A DNA stretch of 64,000 nucleotides, from NCBI GenBank assembly GCA_963920525.1, contig OY986440.1:18152191-18216190 (forward strand). Reading direction: 5' to 3'. This stretch comes from Dichetophora obliterata (lineage: Eukaryota > Arthropoda > Insecta > Diptera > Sciomyzidae). Of this stretch, positions 23,704 to 34,790 are shown piece after piece; positions within the stretch are counted from its first letter, which is position 1; each line of letters begins with the position of its first letter. The position numbers were made by a program, and so were the translations under genes. Under the pieces are notes generated by a model. The model was given only the letters and a program-made list of their open reading frames with translations. It was not told where the DNA came from and did no database searches.

Positions 23704-24029
23704 CCATGATACAATTATTTGACAAGGTAGCCGCGTAGACTGGCTTTTTTTTCACGAGCGGCGATGGGTAGTTGTCAAAATTAGCTGTTTATGCAATTAA
23801 TCAAAGAAAAGTAAAAAAATAAGTGACGAATTAAGCATAGCTAGTCAACTGCAACAAACTAAAAACATTTCAATCAACTTCGCGAATAAATTTAATGAAT
23901 CAAAGATAAGTTAAAAATAAGCACATTGCTAGTCAACAGCAGCAAACTACAACATTCTTTAGCTGTTTTTGACAACTACCAATCGCCAAAAAACTGTCAC
24001 GGCTACCTTGTCAAAAAATTGTATCATGG
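23704..24029. mobile_element. 326 bp MITE with CCATGATACAATT ends
   Basis: CCATGATACAATT then TTTGACAAGGTAGCCG is mirrored at the right end. CCCAGC occurs on both sides (23698-23703 and 24030-24035), a candidate 6-bp target duplication. The interior has two further copies of a CTAGTCAAC-GCA-CAAACTA word. It is non-coding. Confidence 0.75.
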
Positions 24030-24057
24030 CCCAGCCCTGCTCTAGGGGGACACCATT

Positions 24058-24160
24058 TTGAATTAATCAAGGTGATTTAAGCCAAATCGAAAAACTTCTC
24101 TTTGTTGTTCACAAAAATGAAATGTGGCACAGAAAATGTAGCTATATCTATGAAGCGCGT
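24058..24160 (+). repeat. Fragment of a dispersed mariner-derived repeat
   Basis: GCCAAATCGAAAAACTT then CTTTGTTGTTCAC is shared with 48233-48270, which follows a mariner transposase relic. Confidence 0.45.
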
Positions 24161-25732
24161 TCAATTTAAGGTAGCTAATCCCGTTTACATTGGAACGCAG
24201 TGGTATATATATCGCTATATATTGGTGTTTATTGTCATATCAGAGTTAGATAATTTTTAATAAAAATCACATTTGAAAAACTTATAGTTCGTAAAGCTAT
24301 TCTTTTTTTGAACCGTTCCTTTCCTATCATAAAGAAAAACGCGGCAAGATATCTCTAGTTTTACGCAACCGATTTGATGGCAGTCCGTCGTTATTTAATA
24401 GTTAAGTCACTAAAACATATTTTAGGATTTTTAAATTGGACCGAATGAAACATTCGACCGGGTGTCTTAAGAATTTAAAATATTGATTTTTTGACCAAAT
24501 GGTTATAGCCTAGATTATATTGTTGGAAAAGTACTTTGGATCAAAATATCTTGACGCTTCTTAAGAAGCAGTGTTTTTTTACGCCTTCTAGTAGTGGAAA
24601 AAAAATGTTAATTTGGAAACAAAAATCCTATTTCAGAATATTGCTTTTTATATAAAAAAATGTCTATAAACTTAAGTCAAAATTCCAACGCTACACGTCA
24701 TCTTAAGTTGTGCAAGAATGCGAGTAGGGATGGCAAGAATCATAATATGATTAATCGAAAAAAATAATGATATTCTTTGGAGTCTGAATTCTTAATCTAC
24801 TTCATTGAATTGAATAATTATTATTGAAAAGAATTATTGTTGTAGTTGTTGTTTCTTTGGAAAGATTCGTTAGAACAATTAATTGTTCTAACTTTGACCT
24901 TAAGCTCAATAAACGATTTTAAACTATCAAACAACTAGAATTTGTATTTGAAATCAAGTATGATTTAAACTATCGAACATTTAGAATTTGTATTTAAATC
25001 ATATTAAATCAACATAATTATTGAAAATATTTAAAGTGAATGGGAGACAGATGCCCCACCATCTCTCTGTATTCTGGACTTGCTAAACGTGAACTCTGCA
25101 TTAAATTTTTATTTTTTTTTTATATTTGAATTGAATTTTTTTTAATAAATTTTTCTGTGGTTTCTTCAGAAATGTTAGTTTTAATCTAGACAAATTGAAT
25201 TAGTAGCCCAAAATGATGATAAAGAGGATAATTTTTGCACCAAATTTTGGCATTCAGAAGCGTGAACATTTCGCAAACGTGAACTCTCTTGGTTTTAATT
25301 AGTTCACGTTATCGCGAGTGCACTGTTCTTATACAGAGTTGCCCGCAATAATTCATAAAAAAACACAATACAATGATTATGTTTTCAATTTAGGGATATT
25401 CTTTAAGTACAAACGGCTTGTTTTTTTTAAAATATGTTGATTTTTTGATGTCATTGAGAAGAGAAATCAATAAATTACAAAATTGATTAAAACATCAAAT
25501 TTGATTTATTACGTCAAATTCCGAGAAAATTGCGATCAAACTTGAAATTTCGTAGTTTCAATGGATTGATTTCATCTTCACACGAGCACAGCTCGGTAAT
25601 GGATAGGTCGAGTGGATTGGTTGGTACGCCGTCAAAAAGGTCAATGAATTGCCTTTCAAATGAGTTCTTAAAACAAGTTTTTCGTGAATTAGTTTTTCTG
25701 CTTATAACAATAATGTGCATAAAAGTCATAAA
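24161..25732. other. No recognised feature
   Basis: AT-rich DNA. A minus-strand frame that crosses into the next MITE (25514-25969) has no recognisable domain and is probably chance. Confidence 0.4.
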
Positions 25733-25735
25733 ATA

Positions 25736-25900
25736 GGGTCCGTTCGGAAATGTATCACGATTTGCAGTATGCGTGAATCCAAATTGCAGCGTGAATTTTT
25801 TTGATGCGAATGATGAGTGACGCTTGATAGAAAAATTAACATAAATTAACAAATTAACTTGATAGAAAATGCTCATCATGATGCATTTCCGAACAGACCC
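25736..25900. mobile_element. 165 bp PIF/Harbinger-like MITE with GGGTCYGTTCGGAAATG ends
   Basis: The two ends are inverted copies of GGGTCYGTTCGGAAATG. ATA flanks both sides (25733-25735 and 25901-25903), a 3-bp duplication. Confidence 0.8.
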
Positions 25901-25903
25901 ATA

Positions 25904-26865
25904 ATTATTAATCCTGCAACTCCTAAGGGTGTGAAAATTTTGTGTGTGTGAGACCCCCTCCCCTCCCATACGATTTTTTGTTTAATTTTATTAACTTGCA
26001 GTCTTCAAGAAACTTTGGGGCGTTAATCGCCCTGATAGTGCAAGCGTGAGTCCGCATCTGCTTTTGGCATATATTACTGCTGCAAAGGGAGAGAAGATAT
26101 TCGAGTGCGAAAACACTCAGTAACGTCCTTGTAAATTTTCGAAAGTAGTTCAGTCAGTCGAAGATAACAATTTTCAGTTCGACACTGTTTTTTATTTTTT
26201 CGTGGTGAAGTCACACCAATAACATTCTTTTAATTAAAAATTGATTTTGTTTTTAATCTTTTGAAAGTGTTTGTTTGCCCTCTTAAAGGACATGCAATCA
26301 AAGTTTGTGTTTTCAACCAAAATACGTATTAAAAGTGCATTACAGTTAAGAGCTTAGAATAATAACGTAAGCAAAATATTTTAATATACATTAAAAAAAA
26401 ATAATCTCAAAATATGTTAAACTAACCTATATGTAGCAGAAATAACGCATTCCTAGAATTAATACTAAAAATATGAAACTGAAACTCACAAAAGTGAGTG
26501 ACCAAGATTTATTATATTGTAAGCCGAACACAATTTCATAACATGGCCCAATTAGAACGTTCCTGCAAATGTTGATCACAAAACGAACTCTAAACCTATC
26601 AAGTCATCTGCTATGATTGACATCCAGCCTAAGAACAACAACAACAACTCAAATTTGTCAATCCGAAATTAGACTTCTTGTTTTTTATTCTCATAACAAA
26701 CATTTAAGTATTCTTGTAAACATGTCTGTGCAATTCGTAAAAATTCAGTTCCGTTTCTAAATAACTAAATAATTAGTAGTGAACGTTGCAGTTATAAACG
26801 GTTTCATGAATTGTTGATTCATTAAGAAAACGTTCCGTATTAAAACAAACTATTTTCGTATTTGT
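25904..26865. other. No recognised feature
   Basis: AT-rich spacer; no repeat end or protein motif seen. Confidence 0.4.
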
Positions 26866-26869
26866 TTAA

Positions 26870-27127
26870 CCCTTAAATTAGACACCAGGTCTGTGGGACC
26901 AACACAAATTTATTTTTATTATTCAATTAAAAATTCACTTCAATTCAATTAAAAATAATTCACAAAATTCTTGCTAAATGGGAATAAAAAAAACTTCATT
27001 GAAGATGTTCTTAAAAAAACAGCATGAATTTCTAACTCAATTTGATTTTTTTAGCATATTAAGTTGGTGTGGTCCGTGGGACCAGATGTACTGTTAGTGC
27101 TGTTTTTTTAGGTGTCCCAGTTAAGGG
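26870..27127. mobile_element. 258 bp piggyBac-like MITE
   Basis: TTAA flanks both ends (26866-26869 and 27128-27131), and the element begins CCCTTAAATTAGACACC, mirrored by GGTGTCCCAGTTAAGGG. TTAA targets with CCC-starting ends are characteristic of piggyBac. Inner GTGGGACC words are also inverted. It is non-coding. Confidence 0.8.
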
Positions 27128-27303
27128 TTAAGCAGTATTCACCGATTAACTTCACAGAGAAAAGGTAATAGATCGCTTCAGCACTGACAAAAAACTTGCC
27201 CATACAAAAAGTGGTTTTTTGCTAAAGCTTAGTATGCTGTAGGAACGAAAATTTTTAGGCATTTAATTCTACACGCGAAATTTTAGTGTAGACTCAACAC
27301 TAA

Positions 27304-27757
27304 AGGCCCAGTTATAATAGACGTAACGTAATGTGGTCTAATGTCAGTTGAGCAGTGCGTTCTTTCACTTATTGTTTCAAACAATATTTTCTTATACAAG
27401 TGATTATAATAAACGTAACGAAATGTAACGGGACGTAAAGATCCGTTGAATTTCGATTTCTACGTTACTTAACATTACGTCTGTTCAACTAAACATTGAG
27501 GTTAGATTCGATTATTGCGCTATTTTATATTGTTGAACTAAGCTTTTTGTTGAGTTTTCATTGTTAATGTGATATTTCTATATATCTACAGCTATGGATG
27601 ACGAAGTTTTAATTGAACTTGTACGGGAACGTGCAATTACTTACGATAAAAAACTGCCTGGCTACTGCCTATTATTATTGCTACAACGTTTTCTTACATT
27701 ACGATGACAGTTGACAACATTTTGTTACTTTACATTACGACTATTATAATTCTACCT
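27304..27757 (+). mobile_element. 454 bp PIF/Harbinger derivative carrying the start of a MADF gene
   Basis: The ends AGGCCCAGTTATAATAG and (complement) AGGTAGAATTATAATAG are inverted, with TAA on both sides (27301-27303 and 27758-27760). Inside, an acceptor-like TCTACAG precedes ATG at 27595, encoding MDDEVLIELVRERAITYDKK before frame decay. This matches the first helix of MADF domains, which PIF/Harbinger elements are known to encode in their accessory protein. Confidence 0.75.
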
Positions 27758-28088
27758 TAACACATACTTACTATAACCTGTTTGTTGAATGTGTTAGTTG
27801 AACATTATTTTTAAATGTCAAATTTCCACGCCAATTAAATGTACCGACATATAAAAGACAGCGAAATTTTGACATTTTAACTCGCCAACAGTGGTTGTGA
27901 ACTTGGCTGCACTGCACAAATTTTTCATTCAACAGCGTACTAATGGCCCAAAATATACTGTAGTGCTCAGTCTACGTGAAACCGGGTTTCTTAGGCAAGG
28001 AAGGTGAGGGCAGACCACGCGAGGTGCGCGAAATTTCACTCACAAAAAAATCTGTAGTGACGATGGACTGACCTCATTTATATAATAA

Positions 28089-29158
28089 TGCCTCATTTAC
28101 ACGGGCGACATGTTTGTAATTTTTTACATCATTAAGTGCCATTATCGTGTAAATGATGTTATTTTGATTCATTATTTTAGTCATAAAATAATGATTAAAA
28201 TCAGATGTCATTAGTTTTTCACTTAAATGACATCGTGTAAACCAGTCTACTCTCATAGTGACCAACTTAAAGGTAAAATGGAAAATTTCATTCTTTACTG
28301 ACAGAGTGCGTTGAACTGTTTCTAGAAATTTAACTGTTTGCTTAAAAATGGACTGATTAGTATAAATTTAAAGAGTTTAAAGAATATAATAATCATAATC
28401 AATATTTAATCTCATTTCTTTTTTTAAGTGAATCCAGCCAGTATTTTTCAGAAGATGAACTTTCTTCTGCAGCGTTGTTCTTCCTCCTCGTCCTCTTCAA
28501 TTAATAAATATGCTGAATAAGCAACAGCTTTTATTTTGTTGTCTGCCATTTGTAAAATAATTTTTAACTTCTTTGCTTTGTCAGTATTTGATAATTATAA
28601 ATTTTGTCATTCATGTAAACGCCTACTTTGCTGGTCAAATCATTGGCCGCATTCAGCGCAGACAACTGTTGTGAACTGTAATGGTAGCGCTACCTTAGTT
28701 CACGATGTTTTTCTCTGAATGTGTTGCTACTCTACACGTCAGAAGTTAGATTCAATTTAATTGGTATGTAAATTTAATTCAATTGCAAAGGTTTCTTACT
28801 TAAATTTACTGCGTTCTTTCTGCGTTTATTAATTTAACAGCGTCAATAATAGCATCTGACAGCTAAGCAAACAGTTGTGTTCATGTAGCATAGAATTTGT
28901 TCGCTCGATTAAAAGGCGTTCGCTACTTTATCAGTTTTAGTTAGCGCTACCAAGTTGTACCATTCAGCGAATTTTTACACAACAGTTGTCTGCGCTGAAT
29001 GCGGCCATTATGAATTTGAAAGTTGTCAAAATATAATGAAACGTAGTGACAAAGCTCTGGGCAAGTCACTTTTTTGTGCCGTCTAAATAGCACCGTCATT
29101 ATGATATGTCATCAAGTCATTATTAAAGTCAGTAAATGTCACTCGTGTAAATGAGGCA
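28089..29158. mobile_element. PIF/Harbinger-like element, 1.07 kb, host of a nested MITE
   Basis: TGCCTCATTTACACGGGCGA at the left is mirrored at the right (complement TGCCTCATTTACACGAGTGA), with TAA on both sides (28086-28088 and 29159-29161). It contains the independent MITE 28645-29006, so about 705 bp is original. No transposase is seen. Confidence 0.8.
28645..29006. mobile_element. Nested 362 bp MITE with 29 bp perfect TIR
   Basis: GGCCGCATTCAGCGCAGACA starts a 29 bp terminal repeat that is exactly inverted at the other end. ATT flanks both sides (28642-28644 and 29007-29009). The palindrome GGTAGCGCTACC lies near 28682. It is inserted within the 28089-29158 element. Confidence 0.85.
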
Positions 29159-29239
29159 TAAGCGAAGTAATCATATTTTATTTAGGGGATGCCTACACCA
29201 ATACAATCAAACACAGTTCATGTACACAAAATAAAACTG

Positions 29240-29349
29240 GGGCCGAATTACAGCATCCGTGATCGAGCAAAATTACGAAGAGCACGACGAGATAAGTGCC
29301 TACCAATCTTGTACAATTTTGCTCGATCACGGATGCTGTAATTCGGCCC
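29240..29349. mobile_element. 110 bp MITE with ~35 bp perfect TIRs
   Basis: GGGCCGAATTACAGCATCCG begins a ~35 bp arm that is exactly mirrored, ending CGGCCC. CTG flanks both sides (29237-29239 and 29350-29352). The two arms make up most of the element, so a transcript would fold into a tight hairpin. Confidence 0.85.
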
Positions 29350-29438
29350 CTGGTTTTACGCAGGCTGACCAGTACAGTGTGTTTTTGAATAACTGACTGC
29401 TCACGCAGCCTGAGCACTTCAGTGTATTTTGGGCCAAT

Positions 29439-29579
29439 GGGCCGAATAAATGACACAAATATTTGCACAATTCGAAGAGGAGAAAGTTTGTGTAAATATC
29501 AAAATCATTTTGATTTTTACGCAACAGTTGCACAAACCGGCCACAGACGGCACAAATAAATTGTGTCGTTTATTCGGCC
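29439..29579. mobile_element. 141 bp MITE with GGGCCGAATAAATGACAC ends
   Basis: GGGCCGAATAAATGACACAA is mirrored by TTGTGTCGTTTATTCGGCC. AAT flanks both sides (29436-29438 and 29580-29582). Its GGGCCGAAT tip resembles the neighbouring MITE at 29240, suggesting related families. Confidence 0.75.
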
Positions 29580-29809
29580 AATAACCAACGAAAAAAAAAT
29601 GTCGCTACCTTTTCGCTGTCAAAAATGCAATGCATTTCTTACGGAACATTTCTATTCGCTTTTACAACATACTAAGCTTAAAAAGGCTCTTTTTGAAAAT
29701 CCTTTCATGGAGGGTGCAACAATGAGCCAATCAATATTTTAGACCGAGTTTATTAAACACTTTTTTTTATGGAGACCAACCCGACCTAATGTACATGCTT
29801 ATTATACTA

Positions 29810-30331
29810 CAGGGTCCGCCATCTAACGTTTTTTTTTCAACTAGTGCTTATTTCGTGAATGGTAACACTTAGCTCATGTTTGATTTGACAGATAATTAGT
29901 TTTATCCTTCCGCTGATATAAATACAACGCTGGGAAATATTGCGACATTACTTTGAAAATCATGGTAATGTTGCAGAATGTGTGCGAAAATTTCGTATGG
30001 ATTTTGGAAGAAGAGAAGCACCGTCAGCTCCGTATGTTCGTTACCTTGTGAAAAAAGTGAAAGAAACTCGCATCCTCATCGATAAACCAAAGCGTGAAAA
30101 TCCAAAAACAGTGCGTACACCCGAGAATATTGCAGAAAGTGTGCGCGAAGCGCCATCAACATCAATTCACCGTCGTTCTCAACAATTGAACATTTCGGAG
30201 ACATCATTTAGACGAATTTTGCATAAAGACCTTGGTATGACGCCATACAAAGTCCAATTAGTTCAGGAGTTAAAGCCAACTGACCACCCAATGCGTTTTT
30301 TTCAAAAAAAAAAGTTATTTGGCGGACCCTT
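29810..30331 (+). mobile_element. Internally deleted mariner-like element, TA target
   Basis: CAGGGTCCGCCA at the left and (complement) AAGGGTCCGCCA at the right are terminal repeats, each followed by a run of T. TA flanks both ends (29808-29809 and 30332-30333). It keeps only the amino-terminal half of a transposase. Confidence 0.85.
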
Positions 30332-30344
30332 TATAACTAGATGA
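29940..30344 (+). pseudogene. N-terminal half of a mariner-like transposase (DUF4817-type HTH)
   Basis: The frame reads RHYFENHGNVAECVRKFR, a first helix-turn-helix, then HRRSQQLNISETSFRRILH, a second one, and LGMTPYKVQLVQELKP, typical of a widespread insect mariner-like transposase group. It has no ATG at the start (first codon TTG). It stops being transposase at about 30295, where the poly-A-like run joins the right TIR. The DDE catalytic domain is absent. A related but differently broken copy lies at 34791-35400. Confidence 0.85.
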
Positions 30345-30459
30345 CCTGACAGACGTTAAAAATATGGGCAAAAGTTTTTATGCTATATTGCGTATATATA
30401 TCAAATAACTTGACCACAATGTCACCTAGCGGATCGTAATATCCTAGCTATGAACCATT
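30340..30459 (+). repeat. Dispersed repeat, ACTAGATGACCTGACAGACG type, split by a MITE
   Basis: It shares CTAGATGA, CAGACGTT, AATATGGG and ATATTGCGT words in order with 34515-34650 and continues after the MITE at 31193 with CATGACCTCAATCG. Family unknown. Confidence 0.5.
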
Positions 30460-31192
30460 GGCCCGTATAAATAAAAAGTAGTATCTTCAGTAATTGGTAG
30501 TAACTACCAACAAGTAAAGTGCTACAAAAAAGTTTGGATTTGGTATGAATAAAAATTTTGTTCGAACTTAGAAGACTACTAATTTCGAAAGTAGCTCATA
30601 CTAAAAAATTTTATGTATGTTCGTCGCAGCTGGTTAATTTTAGCAGGGGTATTCACGACTTGCCTGCGCAGTTGAGGACTTGTGCAGTCGTGCAGTTTGG
30701 TTTTCGTGAACACACCACTATCACTTTTTCAAAGCTGTCAAAATTTTCAATGTGCACAAGTGCATAACTGCTCAAGTCCTCAAGTTTTTCACGTAAGAAA
30801 ATCCCTTAATAAAGTGAATACCCTTAATAAAGTGAATCTGAAGAGCACTTTAAAATTGGCAATAGCCGATTGCCATGTTTGTAGTTTGCTTCTACTTCAA
30901 AAAATCTTCTTTTTGCCTGCCCAAATAAATAACAAATTAAACAAATTCAATGGATTTCATACACATAAATAATTTACTACAAACTTATATTATGCCTTTG
31001 TGCTCACTACTCAAAACCAGAAGCAACCACTACTTTTATTCACACCAATCCGGCTAATTAGTAGCAAGATCGAAACAGCTGATTCTTGTTGTGTGGCAAA
31101 GAGCACTTTTTTCATATAAACTAACTACTTTTGAAGGTTTCTCTTTTTGAATTGTAGTAAAGACGAATCTGCTACTTTTATTCATACGGGCC
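30460..31192. mobile_element. 733 bp TIR element with GGCCCGTATRAATAAAA ends
   Basis: GGCCCGTATAAATAAAAAGT is mirrored at the right (complement GGCCCGTATGAATAAAAGT). ATT flanks both sides (30457-30459 and 31193-31195). It contains a tandem duplication of CCCTTAATAAAGTGAATA near 30805-30835 and inverted GGGTATTCAC words (30648 and 30820). No protein is recognisable. Confidence 0.75.
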
Positions 31193-31490
31193 ATTGTCTC
31201 GACGAAACAAATATATTGTTCACACATGACCTCAATCGCTCAAATAGTTTACATTTTAATTTAATATTGTTGATATGAAAATTATTTACCGGCAAAACTA
31301 CATTTTCGTAAACATCTGCACCTCAGCGCCACCTATCCGATTCTTTTTGTTTATATATTATATGGTGTAAATTTGAGCCAAATGGGTCCATAAATTAAAA
31401 TGTAAAAAAACTACACTAGCGCCACCTAGTTTACATTTAATTTACATTTTAATTTATGGACCGATTTGGCTTAAATTTACACCATATAAT

Positions 31491-33205
31491 CAAAGAAGTA
31501 AAATATAAGAAAGTGGTGTAATAGCAGAAAAGTGTGGTATTTTCTATATTGGTGTTGGTTCACACAAATACAGAAACAATCACAAAGGCCCGTATTCGGT
31601 TGTATCGTAAAAGAAGGCCCAAACTGTTAAAGTTTGTTCTTATGCATTAAAATTTTAGAAACATTTCAATAATAGCAACAACTCTAATTATTTAAAAAAA
31701 TTTTGATCGCTCGCAATTGGCTTAGAAGTTATAGGCATCCAACGTTGGAAAAAGTGGACTAAGAATTTAGCTGATTTTTTAAGTTTTCCAACAAAACTAA
31801 ACTTTATGGGTATCAAAAGAGAGATAATACAAGTATCTATTCAACAAGATATCAAACATAAAAATACATGCATTTAAGATACAGCCCTTTTTTTACTTAA
31901 AATCGCGAGGTTTTTCCAAATTTAATAAAAAAAAAATAAATGTATCAAAAGGAGGCCTTCGGATGCTGCTTAGGGTTTACAAACCTCAGTAAGTACCACA
32001 CAGGCTTCTCTGTCTACAGCAGTTCTGAATGTAGTTATCTTTTTAATAATTCTCTTTTTAATGTATTGCTTTCGTAAAAGAGAAACCACTAGTCTTTCAG
32101 ATAAATTCTTATTATAAAAAATTATATCTCAATGAATTCTTATGGAATTCTAAATTTGACACCTCGTTGAATAGATACGCACATTACCTTTGTTTTAATA
32201 CCCATAAAGCTTAGTTTTGTTGAAAAACTAGAAAAACTGCAAGATTTTTAGGTAATTTTTTTATATTTGAAGGCCTATAAATTCTAAACTTCAACTTTAA
32301 TTACAAATTATATTAGGTTAATTTTTTAAAATCCTTATTTTTTTGGGTGTTTCTGCCTAGTTGTTGTGTAAAAATCAGAAAAATTTAACAAACAGGTACT
32401 AAATCTGATTCACTGGGTCATGTGAATAAAAAATCAGCAAATGCTTTTACTGAATTTTTCTAGTAAAAAGTATGGATTTAGTGAATAAAAAAAGCTATAT
32501 AGATATAGCTTAAAAAGCTTAAAGCTATATAGATATAGATATAAAAAAAGCTATATAGATATAGCTTTTTTTATTCACTAAATCCATACTTTTTACTAGA
32601 AAAATTCAGTAAAAGCATTTGCTGATTTTGTATTCACATGACCCACTATGCTGAAAACAAGAGCGCCCCAAACATGTATTCAACTGCGAAAAATGACTGC
32701 GCCCCTGAAGCAGTGTTTGTGTTTTGACAGATGTGGTTTGATCAAACTGGCGGAAAATTAACGGGGTCTAAATTGCATTTTTAAACCATTTTTAATAATA
32801 AATATATACATTTCTAACACAAATAAGTTAAAAAAATATCGTTAGAAACTAAATAAAGCACATTTGTTAAAAGAATTTAAGCCGTTTGGACATATTTACC
32901 TGTGGAACGAATGCGCATTGTTTTTAAGTTTTCTGGAACTATTACAATTCTTAACCGCACAACTCATATTGCATTTGTTTTAGTGTTTTTTTTTCTTTAA
33001 TTTTGTTGCTTTTTAAGCGGTGAAAAATGCTTAAAATTAAATTATTTTCAACTATTTTGCTGAGGAGTCTTCCAATCAGATGCCAGGGTTCTCAAAAATG
33101 TCAAAAAAACACGCTCTTTCTCGCTCGCACAATTTACGATTGGTGCGACAGTTCACGTACAGTGTATGTGTAAGCAACACCATTTCCTTATATTTTACTT
33201 CTTTG
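31491..33205. mobile_element. hAT-like non-autonomous element, copy 2 (1715 bp)
   Basis: It begins CAAAGAAGTAAAATATAAG and ends with the inverted CTTATATTTTACTTCTTTG. The 8-bp duplication CATATAAT lies at 31483-31490 and 33206-33213. The interior holds AACTTCTAA-type inverted arms (31710-31920 and 32150-32290) and a nested 230 bp foldback. No transposase frame. The same family is at 17889-18693 and from 62712. Confidence 0.85.
32415..32644. mobile_element. 230 bp near-perfect palindromic MITE nested in the hAT-like element
   Basis: The arms (about 95 bp each) start GGGTCATGTGAATA and end in AGCTATATAGATATAGCT words around a short AT centre. ACT flanks both sides (32412-32414 and 32645-32647). 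The related element copy at 63.96 kb lacks it (GATTCAC directly followed by TTGCTGAAAA), which confirms the insertion. Confidence 0.85.
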
Positions 33206-33424
33206 CATATAATATATAAACAAAAAGAATCGGATAGGTGGCGCTGAGGTGCAGATGTTTACGAAAATGTAGTTTTGCCAGTAAATAATTTTCATATCAA
33301 CAATATTAAATTAAAATGTAAACTATTTGAGCGATTGAGGTCATGTGTGAACAATATATTTGTTTTGTCGAGACAATGACCCGTATGAATAAAAGTAGCA
33401 GATTCGTCTTAAACAAACAATTCC

Positions 33425-34164
33425 GAAGCACCACACGAACATATGGTGTGAATATAAGGGGAGTACAAGGTTGCCAGTAATGTGGGAAAAATCTCATTAG
33501 TGGTAATTTTAATTGGCCTTGGGAATTTTTTTTTTTGGAATTCCATGGTATTTTTTAATCACGCGTGGTATTTTTTAATTTGCGTGGAAATTCAGTGTGG
33601 TATTTTTAATTGCATGCGAATTCGGGAATTTTCTTCTTAAAAATTTATTTTTCACTTTTATTAAGCAAAAATGTAATAATGGTATTGGATGAACGACGTA
33701 TATGTACAGAAGAGTAAAGCTTTAAGTTTACTCTGTACATTTTCTCGAACTTGCCCTTTATAAAAACGATTAAAATGCATTCTTGTTTTAAGAACAAGTT
33801 GCCATCATGAAAACTAAGTAAACATTTTTTGACTTATGGTGATACTATCCTGAATTTTTTATTTTTTTGCAAGCGTAAAGTTTAAAAAATTATTTTATAA
33901 ACAATAATAAAAAATATTTGCAAGTTTACTTATTGAATCTATTGGTTTTCAATTATGTTTTAAAATTAAAATGAAATCGCAGTTGCCATTATACTCCACT
34001 TTCACCGTATTGTCTTAAGCTGCGTATGTAAAATCCCTTACATTTTTGTTGTTGCAAAATACGCTTCAGTTAATGTAGCGCTCTAACGATATTAACATCA
34101 GAAATACGCCGTTCTTTGAATACCACTATTATTTTTTTGTGGTATTTCTAATTTTTTACGCATA
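33425..34164. other. Short mariner-like scrap, then AT-rich DNA
   Basis: CACACGAACATATGGTGTGAAT at about 33430 resembles the transposase pseudogene tail near 35318. Beyond it are repeated GTGGTATTTTTAAT words (33540-33610) and little else. Confidence 0.4.
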
Positions 34165-34414
34165 TGTGACCTTCTCCGAGAAAAGGGACCTAGTGTGTCA
34201 AAAAACGGGTTTGGACTTAAGAGTGGATTCTGGTACCTAAAAGGGAGTAGAATAAGATGAAATGAGTTAGATTTATGATAAAATTTATTAACCCCATAAA
34301 AACGTACAAAACGAACTTGGGAAAATCGATAAAAATGCGTTATGAAACTTTAAATGCGTTTTTCTCAAAACTTAATTTTCACACACTAGGCCCCTTTTCT
34401 CGGAGAAGGTCACA
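34165..34414. mobile_element. 250 bp MITE with TGTGACCTTCTCCGAG ends
   Basis: TGTGACCTTCTCCGAGAAAA then CCTAGTGTGT is mirrored by ACACACTAGG then TTTTCTCGGAGAAGGTCACA, giving about 40 bp TIRs. No target duplication could be fixed. Confidence 0.7.
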
Positions 34415-34514
34415 AATATGGATTTCTTGCGATTTTTAATGCATATGGGATTTTTACTTTTATTTTTAAAGCGATTGATATTTTCATACGCACCAACGTA
34501 TTTATATAAGTACT

Positions 34515-34650
34515 AGATGATCAGGCAGACGTTGTTCTGCACCTTCCTGTCTTCCATAAATATGGGTGAAGTTTAATATGCCATATTGCGTCTCATGACC
34601 TCAATCGGTAAAGTCGTTTAAAAATTTTGCAAGCGCAAACAGGCGCACCA
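34515..34650 (+). repeat. Second copy of the ACTAGATGAYC dispersed repeat
   Basis: It shares word order with 30340-30459 plus 31193-31260: CTAGATGATCAGGCAGACG, AATATGGG, ATATTGCGT, ATGACCTCAATCG. Confidence 0.5.
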
Positions 34651-34790
34651 ATGATTTTATGTATATATAAATATAGGGTGTTTTTTATAGACTGATACAA
34701 CTTTGAGTTGGCATCACTGCTTTATTTGACCACCCATTTAACAGCTGATAGTTGCTTTTTGTTTAGTTTGCTTTGACATTTCATTATAAA

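Larger units (their letters stand above)
31157..33411. repeat. ~530 bp palindrome (250 bp arms), later split by a hAT-like element
   Basis: The left arm is 31157-31406. The right arm is 31441-31490 joined to 33214-33411 after removing the hAT-like element and its duplicate target. The arms are nearly identical and the loop is 34 bp. The outer 36 bp of the left arm is the right tip of the MITE 30460-31192, and the same tip with its ATT flank appears mirrored at about 33370-33411. The inverted duplication therefore post-dates that MITE insertion. Confidence 0.8.

Noticed and set aside
25514..25969. 151-residue minus-strand frame
   Set aside because: It crosses the borders of the MITE at 25736-25900 and shows no family motif, so it is probably chance.
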